A stretch of DNA of 64,000 bases from Marinobacter persicus (lineage in GTDB: Bacteria > Pseudomonadota > Gammaproteobacteria > Pseudomonadales > Oleiphilaceae), in the NCBI RefSeq assembly GCF_002934325.1, contig NZ_PTIV01000011.1:1-64000 (forward strand), given 5' to 3'. Of this stretch, positions 38,123-47,986 are shown in pieces (the first letter of the stretch is position 1; every line of letters starts with the position of its first letter). Below the pieces are notes generated by a model that saw only the letters and a program-made list of their open reading frames with translations, had not been told where the DNA came from and made no database searches. The translations under genes and the position numbers were made by a program.

Positions 38123-38680
38123 ATGGGCAACCGCCTGTCGAAGATCTATACCCGAACCGGAGACGATGGCTCCACCGGCCTGGCCGATGGCAACCGCATT
38201 GCCAAGAACGCCCAGCGGGTGGAAGCCATGGGCACCGCCGACGAACTTAACTGCCACATTGGCATCCTGGTGGAAGCGCTGCCAGCGGACGATGCGCTGG
38301 TAGAGGTGCTAAGGCGGATTCAGCACCACCTGTTTGACCTGGGCGGCGAGTTTGCCATTCCCGGCAGCAAAGTGATTGGCGAGGAACACATCAACTGGCT
38401 GGAAAATACGCTGGATGAGTACAACGAAGGCATTCCGCCACTGAAGAACTTCATCCTGCCCGGCGGTTCTCCGGCCGCTGCCCAGTGCCATATGGCCCGA
38501 GCCGTGTGCCGCCGCGCAGAACGGGTGGTGGTGGCGCTGGGCCATGAGGATTCGATCAACACCAATTCCCGGCATTACCTGAACCGGCTATCTGACCTGC
38601 TGTTTGTGGTGGCCCGGGTATTGGCGCGCCGGGAAGGTGCCCGGGAAATCCTGTGGGAACAGAAGAAATCCGGTCTCTGA
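38123..38680 (+). CDS. PduO-type corrinoid adenosyltransferase
   Basis: 185 residues. It transfers the adenosyl group of ATP to cob(I)alamin. Family motifs TRTGDDGSTGLADG (about 9-22, ATP binding), GTADELN (about 38-44) and RRAERVVV (about 130-137) are present. It forms a trimer of four-helix bundles. No other cobalamin or B12-dependent gene is in the window, so it probably supports salvaged corrinoids. Confidence 0.93.
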   Translation: MGNRLSKIYTRTGDDGSTGLADGNRIAKNAQRVEAMGTADELNCHIGILVEALPADDALVEVLRRIQHHLFDLGGEFAIPGSKVIGEEHINWLENTLDEYNEGIPPLKNFILPGGSPAAAQCHMARAVCRRAERVVVALGHEDSINTNSRHYLNRLSDLLFVVARVLARREGAREILWEQKKSGL

Positions 38681-38689
38681 GGGCCGGAT

Positions 38690-39577
38690 TCAAACCACCC
38701 CGGCAATGACCAGCAGGGCGATGACACAGATCCAGACCAGCATGCTTCGATTCAGGAGGTCCCGGATGGCCCTCAGGCTCCGGCCACCAAAATCCGGCCA
38801 GTCCTGCGGGTGGGTCTCTTCAAAGCGAGAGGGCTCCAGCGCATAGCCCGTCAGGGCACCGTCAGCCGAAGCCATCAACACCTCGTTGGTCCGTTTGCCG
38901 CGTCCCGGAATCACATCTTTGATCTTCTGGGCCCAACCGGCGAGATCCCCGGCCAGGCCAAAAGTGCACGCCAGTAGGCGAGCTGGCAGCCAAGCCGCCA
39001 GCTCCGCGCCTTTCTGGAAGCGCTCCCGCGCCGCCGCCTGGGGCCACTGCTCAGCCAGCGCCACCAGCCCCCGGGCAAGAATGGCCAGGGGAATACCACC
39101 GATCACGTACCAGAACACCACCAGGAAATAGCGCTCGAACACCGAGCCCATCAGCGACCGTGACAAAGACAGATGCATGGCTTCCGGTGACAGGGCCTCG
39201 CCCCGTTCCTCCGCTGGCAGCCGGGCCTGAACGTGGCGCCAGGCCGCCTGCATATCACCTCGCGCCCAGGCCTGGGAGTAGGCCTGCAACACCTGCTGCC
39301 AGCCTGGGGCGCCCATCAGACCGATCAGCAAGAGCAATTCCAGCGGGTAGAGCGCCAGGCGAAAACCCAGGCTCCAGAGCAGATACACCAGTGCCGCGAG
39401 CAGGACTGCGGGCAGAAGCACGCGCGCCAGTCCCTTGGTGATGGACCGTTCCTTTCCGGCGGAAACCTCAGTGCCCGAATGAAACCAGTGACGCCAGAAA
39501 ACATCACCGGACCATCGATTCTGGCCATCGAGCCGGCGACGGACAACATACGCAATCAGCAGTACGACCAGCTCCAT
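38690..39577 (-). CDS. ampE: AmpE, membrane partner of AmpD
   Basis: 295 residues; starts right at the ampD stop (TGA-ATG on the - strand). Hydrophobic segments at about 1-12, 50-90, 140-165 and near the C-terminus. The pattern matches AmpE, an inner-membrane protein of unknown mechanism in the ampDE beta-lactamase-induction/cell-wall recycling pathway. Confidence 0.88.
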   Translation of the reverse strand: MELVVLLIAYVVRRRLDGQNRWSGDVFWRHWFHSGTEVSAGKERSITKGLARVLLPAVLLAALVYLLWSLGFRLALYPLELLLLIGLMGAPGWQQVLQAYSQAWARGDMQAAWRHVQARLPAEERGEALSPEAMHLSLSRSLMGSVFERYFLVVFWYVIGGIPLAILARGLVALAEQWPQAAARERFQKGAELAAWLPARLLACTFGLAGDLAGWAQKIKDVIPGRGKRTNEVLMASADGALTGYALEPSRFEETHPQDWPDFGGRSLRAIRDLLNRSMLVWICVIALLVIAGVV

Positions 39578-40192
39578 TCAGACAGTCTCCGTGGCAGATA
39601 AGGTATCCCGGAAGTAAGCCCAGTCAAACGCCGGGCCCGGATCGGTTTTACGCCCCGGGGCGATGTCGCTGTGGCCGGTAATCCGCTCCGGGGTGATTGC
39701 CGGCCAAGCCGCCATCACCTGCGATGCCAGACCCGCGAGGGCCGAGTATTGCTCGGCGGTATAGGGAATGTCGTCAGCGCCTTCAAGCTCAATGCCAATC
39801 CCGAAATCATTGCACTCCACTTCGCCCTGAAAACAGGAACGCCCGGCATGCCAGGCCCGGTCCAGACAGCTGACAAATTGCACAACCGAACCGTCCCGAC
39901 GAACCAGCGCATGGGCTGAAACCTGCAGCTCGGCGATAGTGGCGAAATACGGATGGGCATCAGCCTGAAGCCGGTTACAGAAAAAGTCTTCGATGTGCGA
40001 ACCGCCAAACTGGCCCGGCGGCAGACTGATGTTGTGCACCACCAGCAGGGAGATCTCCGCTCCTTCCGGGCGGGCGCCAAAGTTTGGGGACGGACACCAA
40101 CGGGCTTCCGGAAACCGGCCCGTCAGCCGCAACTGCTGAATATCGTCGTCAGAGAAATGAACAACTGGGGAGACAGGGTCTGAATGTGCCAA
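39578..40192 (-). CDS. ampD: 1,6-anhydro-N-acetylmuramyl-L-alanine amidase AmpD
   Basis: 204 residues. Cytoplasmic zinc amidase that removes the stem peptide from anhydromuropeptides during peptidoglycan recycling. Zinc ligands fit VVHNISLPPGQFGG (His), and ITGHSDIAPGRKTDPGPAFDW (His and Asp). The sequence WCPSPNFGARPEG is the usual N-terminal strand. Loss of AmpD derepresses AmpC-type lactamases, but no ampC/ampR is seen here. Confidence 0.95.
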   Translation of the reverse strand: MAHSDPVSPVVHFSDDDIQQLRLTGRFPEARWCPSPNFGARPEGAEISLLVVHNISLPPGQFGGSHIEDFFCNRLQADAHPYFATIAELQVSAHALVRRDGSVVQFVSCLDRAWHAGRSCFQGEVECNDFGIGIELEGADDIPYTAEQYSALAGLASQVMAAWPAITPERITGHSDIAPGRKTDPGPAFDWAYFRDTLSATETV

Positions 40193-40269
40193 GGCGTGTC
40201 CACGGGCGTTTGAGAATTCAATAACCTGATTGAATCACAAAGTGCTTGTGGATACCACGGAACCCGGTA

Positions 40270-40299
40270 CCCGTCTGGTCAGCGAATGAACCAGACGGG
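40270..40299 (-). terminator. Inverted repeat after the DUF1631 gene
   Basis: CCCGTCTGGT (40270-40279) and ACCAGACGGG (40290-40299) form a perfect 10-bp stem with a 10-base loop, ending four bases from the DUF1631 stop codon. No clear T-run on the - strand. Confidence 0.5.
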
Positions 40300-40302
40300 A
40301 CA

Positions 40303-42522
40303 CTAGTCTTTGCGGTTATGGCGCAGGTTGTCGATGATGGACTCAAGCGCACGGTCAAAGATCAGCCCGTCATCGAGCATGGTAATAAGGCCGCTCTCCA
40401 GGGCTTCGGCAAGACCATCCCGATGATACTCCGCCACCTTCGCGCCGCTGCGATTCACGAAGATATACTTGCCAGTGGCACGAATAAACGCCGCCAGCTT
40501 GCAACGAACACGATGTTCCTCGCCCTGCATTTCCACCCAGGAACCAACCCGCAGTTGATCCGCCTTGGCCAGCCACTCCGTCGCAATGCCAGGAGTGGGC
40601 GCCGGCTCTGGCTCTGGCTCTGGCGTCACTACTTCAGTAGTTGCTTCCACCACTGGCGCAGCCGGTTGGTCTTCCATTGCAGAAGGCGCTGGTTCCGCCG
40701 GCGGCTGTGGAGCGGCTTTATTGACGGGTGCAGTGACCAGTTTCTGGAATACATCCACATGGGCCAGTTCCAGATCCCGGATAACCGTGTCGGTGGCAAA
40801 CGGATCCCAGGAGATTTCCTGCAAAGCCCTACGCACATCGTCCACCACCTGGGGAATCGCCCGCAGGAGCTCGGTACGGGTAGTATCAGTGACCGGTGCC
40901 GGGTCCACGCTCCAGACCAGCCGCGCGGTGACGTCGCAGGCCTGTTGCCACTGCTCACTGCCCTCACCCCGGCGCAGGATCACCCATTGCAGGTACCGCA
41001 TCCACGGCTCGTACAAGGCCTGCTCAACGGGCTCGGGGATATCACGGCCGGCCACCTGCGCCTGGATAGTCTCCGTGGCCAGTTGGCTGGCGCGCTCCTG
41101 CTTGGCCCGACCTTCCTCGGCATCCCTCAGACGCTGCTCCACCAGTTCACGGCGGCGACGGTCCAGGTCCATGAAATGGCCGAAATCCTCCAGCAGCTCC
41201 TCGAAGAGTTCTGTGCCGGAGGTATATTCATCCAGGATGCGGCCAACCACTTCCTCCATTTTTTCGCGCAGGGGATCACGCAGCCCCGGCCGCTTCTCGC
41301 TCCAGCCAATGGCGGCCAGCGCAAGTTCATTCAGCAGTTTGCGAACCGGATGGCCACCACGATTGAAAAAGTTGCGGTCATTGAGCGCCACTTTCAGAAC
41401 GGGAATCTGCAAGCGACTGATCAGGGCTTTCATAACCGGGTGCAACTGTCGATCTTCCAGGATGAAGTCAAACAGCATGGCCACCAGATTGATCACATCG
41501 CCATCGGCCTGGGCGACCGACGCGTTGGCACCTTCGGCCGCCTGCAGCAACGGCTGCAACTGCTCGCGTAGCGGTACAATTTCGTCATTGGCCGGGGTCC
41601 GGGCGGCAACCTGCAGCTTGTCCAACTGCCCCATCAACTGTTGCGTTTCCAGCACACGACCGGTCGGCTGCCCGGTAGGCACGGCAGAGGCACCCTGCCC
41701 CTGGTGCAGCAAGGCACTTAATTCGTGGAAGGTGGCCGAGCCGCGGGTACCGCCTGGTGCCGTGGGGACATTGTCGGCCGGCTGCTCGGGCGCGGAAGCA
41801 CTTTTCGGTGCCTTGACTGCTTCGCCTTCCACCGGTGGACGCTTCATGTCCGGCAACACGCCATCAGCGATGAGCACCCGATTGCAGTCCTGGTAGAACG
41901 CCTCGAGCTTATCGACCATTAACCGCTCGAACAGCTTCAGTACCACCAGCTTGGCGCGGATATCAATGTCCAGATCAGCACAGGCCTCGCCAATTGCCGC
42001 ACAGATAACTTCCGGACTGAGCGGCATTTGCTCATCGCTCAGTTTCAGCTCCGGGACCAGGTGACGAATCCGGGCAGCCAAGAGGCGCACCGGTTCCTGA
42101 TAACTGTTGCGCAGCCGAGTGGTGAGGTTATCGATGGCGACCTGCTGCTCCAGCTCGGCATGGTCCACCAGCCCGAGGGAGTCCTGGTCTATTTTTTCCA
42201 GCGAGGCTTGAGAACTTGCGGGCTTGAAACGCCCCAGATCGTTGAAGGCTTCACTGATGTACTGCAGCATGGACACGGTCATGGACTTGCGCCGCATCCG
42301 CAGCTCGCGCATGGCATCGAAATAAGCGGTCTGATCCTGATTGGAGCCAGCCCGGTCCGCCAACGCGAACAGGTGGTCGTCGGACTGTTCAAAAAAGCGC
42401 GCCAGTACCTGTTTGAGCGCCTGCCCGGATTTGTCCCGAAGCCGCACCAGCTCCGTCGGCATCGAAAACCGGTCCATCGGGCTCTGGCCAGAAAAACGGA
42501 CGACGTTGCTATCGTGTGCCAT
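40303..42522 (-). CDS. DUF1631-family protein
   Basis: 739 residues, soluble, largely helical. The N-terminal and central parts match the DUF1631 pattern known from Pseudomonas-type bacteria. The last 110 residues include SWVEMQGEEHRVRCKLAAFI and YIFVNRSGAKVAEY, which look like a PilZ-like small beta-barrel. A Pro/Glu/Ala-rich linker (about 575-625) separates the two. Function is unknown; a link to c-di-GMP signalling is only a guess from the C-terminal fold. Divergent from nadC. Confidence 0.75.
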   Translation of the reverse strand: MAHDSNVVRFSGQSPMDRFSMPTELVRLRDKSGQALKQVLARFFEQSDDHLFALADRAGSNQDQTAYFDAMRELRMRRKSMTVSMLQYISEAFNDLGRFKPASSQASLEKIDQDSLGLVDHAELEQQVAIDNLTTRLRNSYQEPVRLLAARIRHLVPELKLSDEQMPLSPEVICAAIGEACADLDIDIRAKLVVLKLFERLMVDKLEAFYQDCNRVLIADGVLPDMKRPPVEGEAVKAPKSASAPEQPADNVPTAPGGTRGSATFHELSALLHQGQGASAVPTGQPTGRVLETQQLMGQLDKLQVAARTPANDEIVPLREQLQPLLQAAEGANASVAQADGDVINLVAMLFDFILEDRQLHPVMKALISRLQIPVLKVALNDRNFFNRGGHPVRKLLNELALAAIGWSEKRPGLRDPLREKMEEVVGRILDEYTSGTELFEELLEDFGHFMDLDRRRRELVEQRLRDAEEGRAKQERASQLATETIQAQVAGRDIPEPVEQALYEPWMRYLQWVILRRGEGSEQWQQACDVTARLVWSVDPAPVTDTTRTELLRAIPQVVDDVRRALQEISWDPFATDTVIRDLELAHVDVFQKLVTAPVNKAAPQPPAEPAPSAMEDQPAAPVVEATTEVVTPEPEPEPAPTPGIATEWLAKADQLRVGSWVEMQGEEHRVRCKLAAFIRATGKYIFVNRSGAKVAEYHRDGLAEALESGLITMLDDGLIFDRALESIIDNLRHNRKD

Positions 42523-42733
42523 GATCCTGCTCCGAATTTGAGCAATTTATATATTGGCTATCTTATGACCTGGCCGCGTCATCTTGTGTCAGGTTTTGTC
42601 ACCATTTGTGTAAGAGAGACACTGTTCACAGTTTAGCAATGGCCGGGCATAGCGTTTTGCGAATTCACACACCGGCGGTAGAATTGCCAGCTTTGCTAAA
42701 CACGCCTATTTCTTCGATTTTTGGGAAACCACC

Positions 42734-43573
42734 ATGATCACCCCTGAACTGCTTCGCCAGGCCCGCATTGAAAACGTTGCCCAGAGTCTTCGCGAAGACA
42801 TTGGCGATGGCGACATCACTGCTTTGCTGATACCCGCCGACAAAATCGCCAAGGGACGCGTGATCACCCGGGACAACTCCCGCCTGGCCGGAAAAGCCTG
42901 GGCAGAGGAAGTGTTCCGCCAGGTGGACCCGAGCGTGCGGCTGGAATGGTTTTTTGAGGACGGTGATGAGATCACCAGGAATGACGTACTGTTCCGCATG
43001 GAAGGGCCGGCAAGGTCACTGCTGACCGCCGAGCGCGCTGCCCTGAACTGGCTGCAGACCCTCTCCGGTGTCGCCACCCGCTGTGCAGGCTATGCGGCAC
43101 GGGTAGCCCACACCAATGTACGCCTGCTGGATACCCGCAAGACCCTGCCGGGGCTACGTCTGGCGCAGAAGTACGCCGTTACTTGCGGCGGTTGTGACAA
43201 TCATCGCGTGGGGCTCTGGGATGCATTCCTGATCAAGGAGAACCACATTGCCGCCTGCGGTTCCATTACCAACGCCATTGCCGAAGCCCATCGGGTGGCG
43301 CCGGGAAAACCGGTGGAGGTGGAAACGGAAAACCTCGAGGAACTGGCAGAGGCCCTACAGGCGGGTGCCGACATCATCATGCTGGATGAGTTTTCACTGG
43401 AAGACATGAAGCAGGCGGTTGCCATGAACGCGGGCAAGGCAAAGCTGGAAGCGTCCGGGGGAATTAACGATCAGACCCTGGTGCCCATCGCTGAGACCGG
43501 CGTGGACTACATTTCCATCGGCAACCTGACCAAGAGCGTCAAGGCGGTGGATTTGTCGATGCGTTTGATCTAA
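42734..43573 (+). CDS. nadC: Nicotinate-nucleotide diphosphorylase (quinolinate phosphoribosyltransferase)
   Basis: 279 residues. It converts quinolinate and PRPP to nicotinate mononucleotide in NAD synthesis. Conserved [36 protein letters not shown] and EASGGIN-type C-terminal phosphate-binding loop are visible. Stands alone, divergent from the DUF1631 gene. Confidence 0.96.
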   Translation: MITPELLRQARIENVAQSLREDIGDGDITALLIPADKIAKGRVITRDNSRLAGKAWAEEVFRQVDPSVRLEWFFEDGDEITRNDVLFRMEGPARSLLTAERAALNWLQTLSGVATRCAGYAARVAHTNVRLLDTRKTLPGLRLAQKYAVTCGGCDNHRVGLWDAFLIKENHIAACGSITNAIAEAHRVAPGKPVEVETENLEELAEALQAGADIIMLDEFSLEDMKQAVAMNAGKAKLEASGGINDQTLVPIAETGVDYISIGNLTKSVKAVDLSMRLI

Positions 43574-43587
43574 CGCCCTGGCCTGGA

Positions 43588-43696
43588 GCACCGGCGGGGA
43601 GGTCTTTCCAGAACCGTGCGGAGCCATGGATGGCGGAGCTCGAGCGGGACAGGGATGTCTTTACAGCGTGTTTTGGAAAGACCTCCCCGCCGGTGC
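43588..43696. repeat. Long hairpin element: 23-bp perfect inverted repeat with 63-base loop
   Basis: The arm at 43588-43610 (GCACCGGCGGGGAGGTCTTT then CCA) is the exact reverse complement of 43674-43696. The 63-base loop contains GAGCCATGGATGGCGGAGCT and CAGGGATGTCTTTACAGCGT. It fills the gap between convergent nadC and yqcC, two bases from the yqcC stop. It looks like a dispersed intergenic palindromic repeat that could serve as a two-way transcript end. There is no coding signal. Confidence 0.7.
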
Positions 43697-43698
43697 GA

Positions 43699-44037
43699 CT
43701 ATGTGGCACCAGACAATAAACGATCCATTTCCTCAAGCGCCCGAATCAGCCTGTCACCGGATTCTTCCCTGGCACGAAAATGCTCTTCAGCCATGGGCGC
43801 AATACCGGATACGGCCGGCAGTGGCCGATCAGTCTCAACGAGCATTTTCATACGATCCAGGAACACAAACTGCAGCCACTGGGTAAACGCCATCGTGTCC
43901 AGGCAAAACGGCTGGGTGCTCTGAAACGCCTCGTCCGGCAGGGGCTCATGCTCCCAGAGATCCAGCTCGCGGAGTTCGATTTCAATTTGCAGGAGACCGT
44001 CGGTTACCCGGTCGAGATGGGGCTTTTGCTCAGACAT
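43699..44037 (-). CDS. YqcC-like (DUF446) protein
   Basis: 112 residues from ATG 44037 (MSEQKPHLDRV); the frame is open to 44091 but without the family start. Conserved WEHEPLPDEAFQSTQPFCLDTMAFTQWLQFVFL matches YqcC/DUF446. In many gammaproteobacteria it neighbours truC (tRNA pseudouridine synthase), which is not seen here. Function unknown. Confidence 0.8.
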   Translation of the reverse strand: MSEQKPHLDRVTDGLLQIEIELRELDLWEHEPLPDEAFQSTQPFCLDTMAFTQWLQFVFLDRMKMLVETDRPLPAVSGIAPMAEEHFRAREESGDRLIRALEEMDRLLSGAT

Positions 44038-44074
44038 ACCTAAACTCAAAAACAATGAACGTGAAGGCCGCGAC

Positions 44075-44773
44075 CTACCAGGCCATAACACTTTTTACGA
44101 AAGGAATGGTCAGGCGGCGCTGGGCCTGCAGCGAATTTTCATCCAAAGTGTTCAGCATCGCCAGCAGCTCGCCGAGACGGCGTGGTGCCCGGCGCATGAT
44201 GAAACCCGCGACATCATCGGACAGCACCATACCGCGCTGTTCTGCGCGCGCCACAAGAATGCGCATCCGGTCTTCGTCACGGTAAACCCGCAACTGCAAT
44301 AACAGGCCGTGGGCGAGCCGCGACCCCAGGTCCGCCAGCCCAAACGGGAAAGCGCCGGGGACATCGGCCATGGAAACCACCAGCAAGCCATTCCGGTCAA
44401 GGATGCGATTGTATAAGTGAAAAACCGCTTCTTCCCAGTCAGGATCTCCCGCTACCCGCTCAAGGTCGTCAAGACACACGACCTGGTGACTATCCAGACC
44501 AGCCAGGGCCTCGGGACCGAACGGCAGCAATTCCTCAATGCTGATACAGACAGCGGACTGACCAAGCTGATCCGCCCGGTGACACACGGCCTGCAGCAGA
44601 TGGCTCTTACCAGTGTCTGAATCGCCGCAGATCACGACCACGGGCAGACCACCGGGATTGGTCACCACCTGCTCCAGCCGGTGGGCCACTTCCTGGTTGC
44701 GGCTGCCGTGGAAATTGTCAAAACGGGCGTCGTCACGCAGCTTGACGCCCAGTGCCATCTGGGAGGCGTTCAT
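44075..44773 (-). CDS. hda: DnaA regulatory inactivator Hda
   Basis: 232 residues from ATG 44773 (MNASQMALGVKLRDDARFDNF), close to the 233 of E. coli Hda. An earlier ATG at 44806 overlaps the upstream stop (ATGGCTGA) and is a real alternative. AAA+ fold with P-loop-like GDSDTGKSHLLQAVCHRA and sensor/box motifs VVCLDDLERVAGD. With the beta clamp, Hda stimulates ATP hydrolysis by DnaA to prevent re-initiation. Downstream of the DUF2066 gene in the same transcript. Confidence 0.88.
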   Translation of the reverse strand: MNASQMALGVKLRDDARFDNFHGSRNQEVAHRLEQVVTNPGGLPVVVICGDSDTGKSHLLQAVCHRADQLGQSAVCISIEELLPFGPEALAGLDSHQVVCLDDLERVAGDPDWEEAVFHLYNRILDRNGLLVVSMADVPGAFPFGLADLGSRLAHGLLLQLRVYRDEDRMRILVARAEQRGMVLSDDVAGFIMRRAPRRLGELLAMLNTLDENSLQAQRRLTIPFVKSVMAW

Positions 44774-44798
44774 TGCTCCCTGAGGTTTGGACTTCCCC

Positions 44799-46034
44799 TC
44801 AGCCATCCGAATCACTACCCACAATGCTGGTTGGTTGCCAGCGATAATAGAGCACCTGATACAGAGACTCGAAAGCCTGTTCGGCGTCTTTCTCATCACC
44901 GGTATTCAACGGCTGGTAAGCAACAGAGTTTGGGGTCTCGTCACCAGACCCAGTCTGCTCTGGACCGCTGCTTTCCTGGCTGCCCTGCTCCACCGGTTTC
45001 TCCGGCTGGCTGGGTTGCTCCATGGCCACAAACCTTGGGTCCAGGGCCACATACTGCTTAAGCTGGTCCAGCTCACCGGAGAAAGCCACCTGCACCGTCA
45101 AGCGATCACCGCGCACCCGACCGGCTTCAACGGAGTGCACCGGCGTAAAGCCCTTCAGGGCCTTGGTTACACCGCCATAATCGGCCAGGTTCGAAACGCC
45201 TTCCAGCACGATATCCACCTTGGGGGATTCACCAACCTCGCTGGCCGCGACGGCGTAACGGCTGGCGAACCCTTCTGCCCACTGGTTAACCAGCGCTTCA
45301 GCCAGCGCCCATGGCGTGGCTGCGCTAACTGATTGGCTCTGGCTATCCATGGCGGTGCCCTCAAAGGTCCAGTCCGCGCGCCATTCACTGCCGGAGCGCC
45401 GAATACGTACCAATGCCAAGGCATCCCGGTTCTGTCCATCAGACGCTTCCACAATGCGCTCATCAAACTGACCCCAGAGATCTGAGAGGATACCCCGGTT
45501 ACCAGCAAACGAGCGCTCCGGGAAAGCGAGCGGCAGGCCCCGGTCGGCCGCAGCGGCAACCAGGTTACCCCGCCAGCCCGCTGCAACATCGGTTTGTGCC
45601 GGAGTGGTGATCAGGTACCGGCGACCACCATCCTGCACGGCAATCCACGCCAGGGTCAGCGGGCGGTTAGCCCCCCACACAGGGGCATCAATGGACGCCA
45701 GGGCCTTGTTCACCCCTACGGCACCGAACGTCATCTGCAGGCGATCCTGATCCTCGTCACGGGTCAGTTCGTAGGATTGCAGCAACGGCTCGGCGTTCTC
45801 GAGAACAGACTCCACGCCCTCAAGGTTCAATACCTCACGGCTGCCGGAAACCCGCACCATCACCTGACGCAGCCCTTGCCGGTAACCAGCCTGCAGAGCC
45901 TCTTCGCTGGAATTTTCCACGGCCACATCGGCGCTATATAGCCCCGAGACGGTGACCGCCTGGGCAGTTCCGGCCACCAGCAGACAGCTGGCCACAATGA
46001 CTGCACTCAGCGCCCGGCTGATCACACTGCCCAT
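44799..46034 (-). CDS. DUF2066 secreted/periplasmic protein
   Basis: 411 residues from ATG 46034, with AGGA eight bases before it; an ATG at 46058 is possible. A signal peptide (about 1-26, ending TAQA-V) leads to the DUF2066 domain (VSGLYSADVAVENSSEEALQAGYRQGLRQVMVRVSG). The C-terminus is Pro/Glu/Ser-rich. Function unknown. It overlaps or abuts hda, a conserved pairing, and is divergent from purM. Confidence 0.78.
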   Translation of the reverse strand: MGSVISRALSAVIVASCLLVAGTAQAVTVSGLYSADVAVENSSEEALQAGYRQGLRQVMVRVSGSREVLNLEGVESVLENAEPLLQSYELTRDEDQDRLQMTFGAVGVNKALASIDAPVWGANRPLTLAWIAVQDGGRRYLITTPAQTDVAAGWRGNLVAAAADRGLPLAFPERSFAGNRGILSDLWGQFDERIVEASDGQNRDALALVRIRRSGSEWRADWTFEGTAMDSQSQSVSAATPWALAEALVNQWAEGFASRYAVAASEVGESPKVDIVLEGVSNLADYGGVTKALKGFTPVHSVEAGRVRGDRLTVQVAFSGELDQLKQYVALDPRFVAMEQPSQPEKPVEQGSQESSGPEQTGSGDETPNSVAYQPLNTGDEKDAEQAFESLYQVLYYRWQPTSIVGSDSDG

Positions 46035-46184
46035 ACCTTTTCGTCCTGATTCAGTCATGTAACACCCTGCCGTTGCGATGAATCGCGCACAGGATACACC
46101 ATCACCGAAGGCTAGAGTAGCAAGCGCCCGTGTCCACCTGCTAAAATCCGCGGCCTGAATCACAGGCCAACGGTTGAATCTTTC

Positions 46185-47249
46185 ATGAGCGAACAAAAGC
46201 CCTCCCTGACCTATCGCGATGCCGGCGTGGACATCGACGCCGGCAACGATCTGGTGGACCGCATCAAGAATACCGCAGCACGCACCCGCCGCCCGGAAGT
46301 GCTCGGCGGCCTTGGCGGTTTTGGTGCCATGGTCTCCATCCCCGCCGGCTACAAAGAGCCGGTCCTGGTTTCCGGCACCGACGGCGTGGGCACCAAGCTG
46401 CGCCTGGCCATGCAGCTGGACAAGCACGACAGCATTGGCATCGACCTGGTGGCCATGTGCGTGAATGACCTGGTGGTCGGTGGCGCCGAGCCTCTGTTCT
46501 TCCTGGACTACTACGCCACCGGCAAGCTCAACGTGGATGTCGCTGCCCAGGTGGTGGAAGGTATTGGTAAGGGCTGTGAGCTCTCGGGCTGTGCCCTGGT
46601 GGGTGGTGAGACCGCCGAAATGCCAGGCATGTACGAAGGCGACGACTATGATCTTGCCGGCTTTTGCGTGGGCGTGGCCGAACGCGAACAGATCATTGAC
46701 GGCAACCGCGCCCAGGCCGGTGACGTACTGCTGGCGCTGGGCTCTTCCGGCCCCCATTCCAACGGCTACTCACTGATCCGCAAGATCATCGAAGTGAGCA
46801 AGGCAGACCTTGGGCAGCCCATGGGTGATAAAACCCTGGCCGATGCCCTGATGGCCCCCACCCGCATTTACGTGAAAAACCTGCTTCAACTCATTCGCGA
46901 AGTGGACGTCCGGGCACTGTCCCACATCACCGGTGGTGGTCTGCCGGAAAACATTCCCCGGGTATTGCCGAATGGCGTGGTCGCCGCGATCGATACTGAA
47001 AGCTGGGAACTGCCTCCGGTGTTCCAGTGGCTGCAGGAAGCCGGTGGCGTGGCACGCGAGGAAATGTACCGCACCTTCAACTGCGGTATTGGCATGATCG
47101 TGTGCGTGCCGGCCGAGCAAAAGCAGCTGGCCATCGACACGCTCAACGCCCTGGGTGAAACCGTCTGGCAGGTGGGCGCACTGGAAGCCGCTGACAACGC
47201 CGACCAGGCCGCCGAAGTTCGCTATGCACCGGGGTTGTTGAAGGCATGA
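46185..47249 (+). CDS. purM: Phosphoribosylformylglycinamidine cyclo-ligase
   Basis: 354 residues. Fifth step of purine synthesis, making AIR. Conserved [22 protein letters not shown] start, [21 protein letters not shown] and [15 protein letters not shown]. Its stop overlaps the purN ATG by four bases. Confidence 0.97.
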   Translation: MSEQKPSLTYRDAGVDIDAGNDLVDRIKNTAARTRRPEVLGGLGGFGAMVSIPAGYKEPVLVSGTDGVGTKLRLAMQLDKHDSIGIDLVAMCVNDLVVGGAEPLFFLDYYATGKLNVDVAAQVVEGIGKGCELSGCALVGGETAEMPGMYEGDDYDLAGFCVGVAEREQIIDGNRAQAGDVLLALGSSGPHSNGYSLIRKIIEVSKADLGQPMGDKTLADALMAPTRIYVKNLLQLIREVDVRALSHITGGGLPENIPRVLPNGVVAAIDTESWELPPVFQWLQEAGGVAREEMYRTFNCGIGMIVCVPAEQKQLAIDTLNALGETVWQVGALEAADNADQAAEVRYAPGLLKA

Positions 47250-47908
47250 AGGCAGATCCAGCTCCACGCCCATCCATCGTTGTTCTTGCCTCCGGCAGTG
47301 GCTCCAATCTTCAGGCGTTGATTGATGCCAGCCGCGAGCGGGATTACCCCGGTGAAATCATTGCCGTGGGCTGCAACAAACCCGGCGCCTTTGCGCTGGA
47401 GCGTGCCGCCCAGGCCAATATCCCGACGTTTGTGGTGAACCACAAGGACTATGGCTCCCGGGAGGAATTCGACGGCGCCCTGATGGCGGAACTGCGCCGC
47501 TATAACCCGGACCTGATTGTCCTGGCCGGGTTCATGCGCATCCTGACCGATGATTTCGTGCAGGCCTTCCGGGGCAAGATGCTGAACATCCACCCCTCCC
47601 TGCTGCCGGCCTACACCGGGCTGAACACGCACCAGCGGGTGCTGGAAGCCGGCGACAAACTGCACGGCGTGTCGGTGCACTTCGTGACCGAAGAACTGGA
47701 TGGCGGCCCGGTGATCGCCCAGGCGGATGTAAAAGTGAAACCGGACGACACCCCCGAAACCCTGGCCGAGCGGGTGCAAAAGAAGGAGCACCTGCTTTAC
47801 CCCATCGTTGTCAGCTGGTTCTGCGAAGGCCGTATCCAGTTGGGCGCACACTCGGTCCTGTTTGACGGCGAGCCTCTGTCCCAACCCATGAGACTCACCG
47901 ACGGCTGA
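47246..47908 (+). CDS. purN: Phosphoribosylglycinamide formyltransferase
   Basis: 220 residues. Transfers formyl from 10-formyl-THF to GAR. N-terminal [15 protein letters not shown] and active-site region [16 protein letters not shown]...[17 protein letters not shown] (catalytic Asn/His/Asp) are present. Operon purM-purN. Confidence 0.96.
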   Translation: MKADPAPRPSIVVLASGSGSNLQALIDASRERDYPGEIIAVGCNKPGAFALERAAQANIPTFVVNHKDYGSREEFDGALMAELRRYNPDLIVLAGFMRILTDDFVQAFRGKMLNIHPSLLPAYTGLNTHQRVLEAGDKLHGVSVHFVTEELDGGPVIAQADVKVKPDDTPETLAERVQKKEHLLYPIVVSWFCEGRIQLGAHSVLFDGEPLSQPMRLTDG

Positions 47909-47986
47909 ACGGATTGTCATCCAGCCAAGGCTCTGGAGACGTTAGACTGTCGTCAGCTACCTATCGACAATCTACGAGGCTACTGG

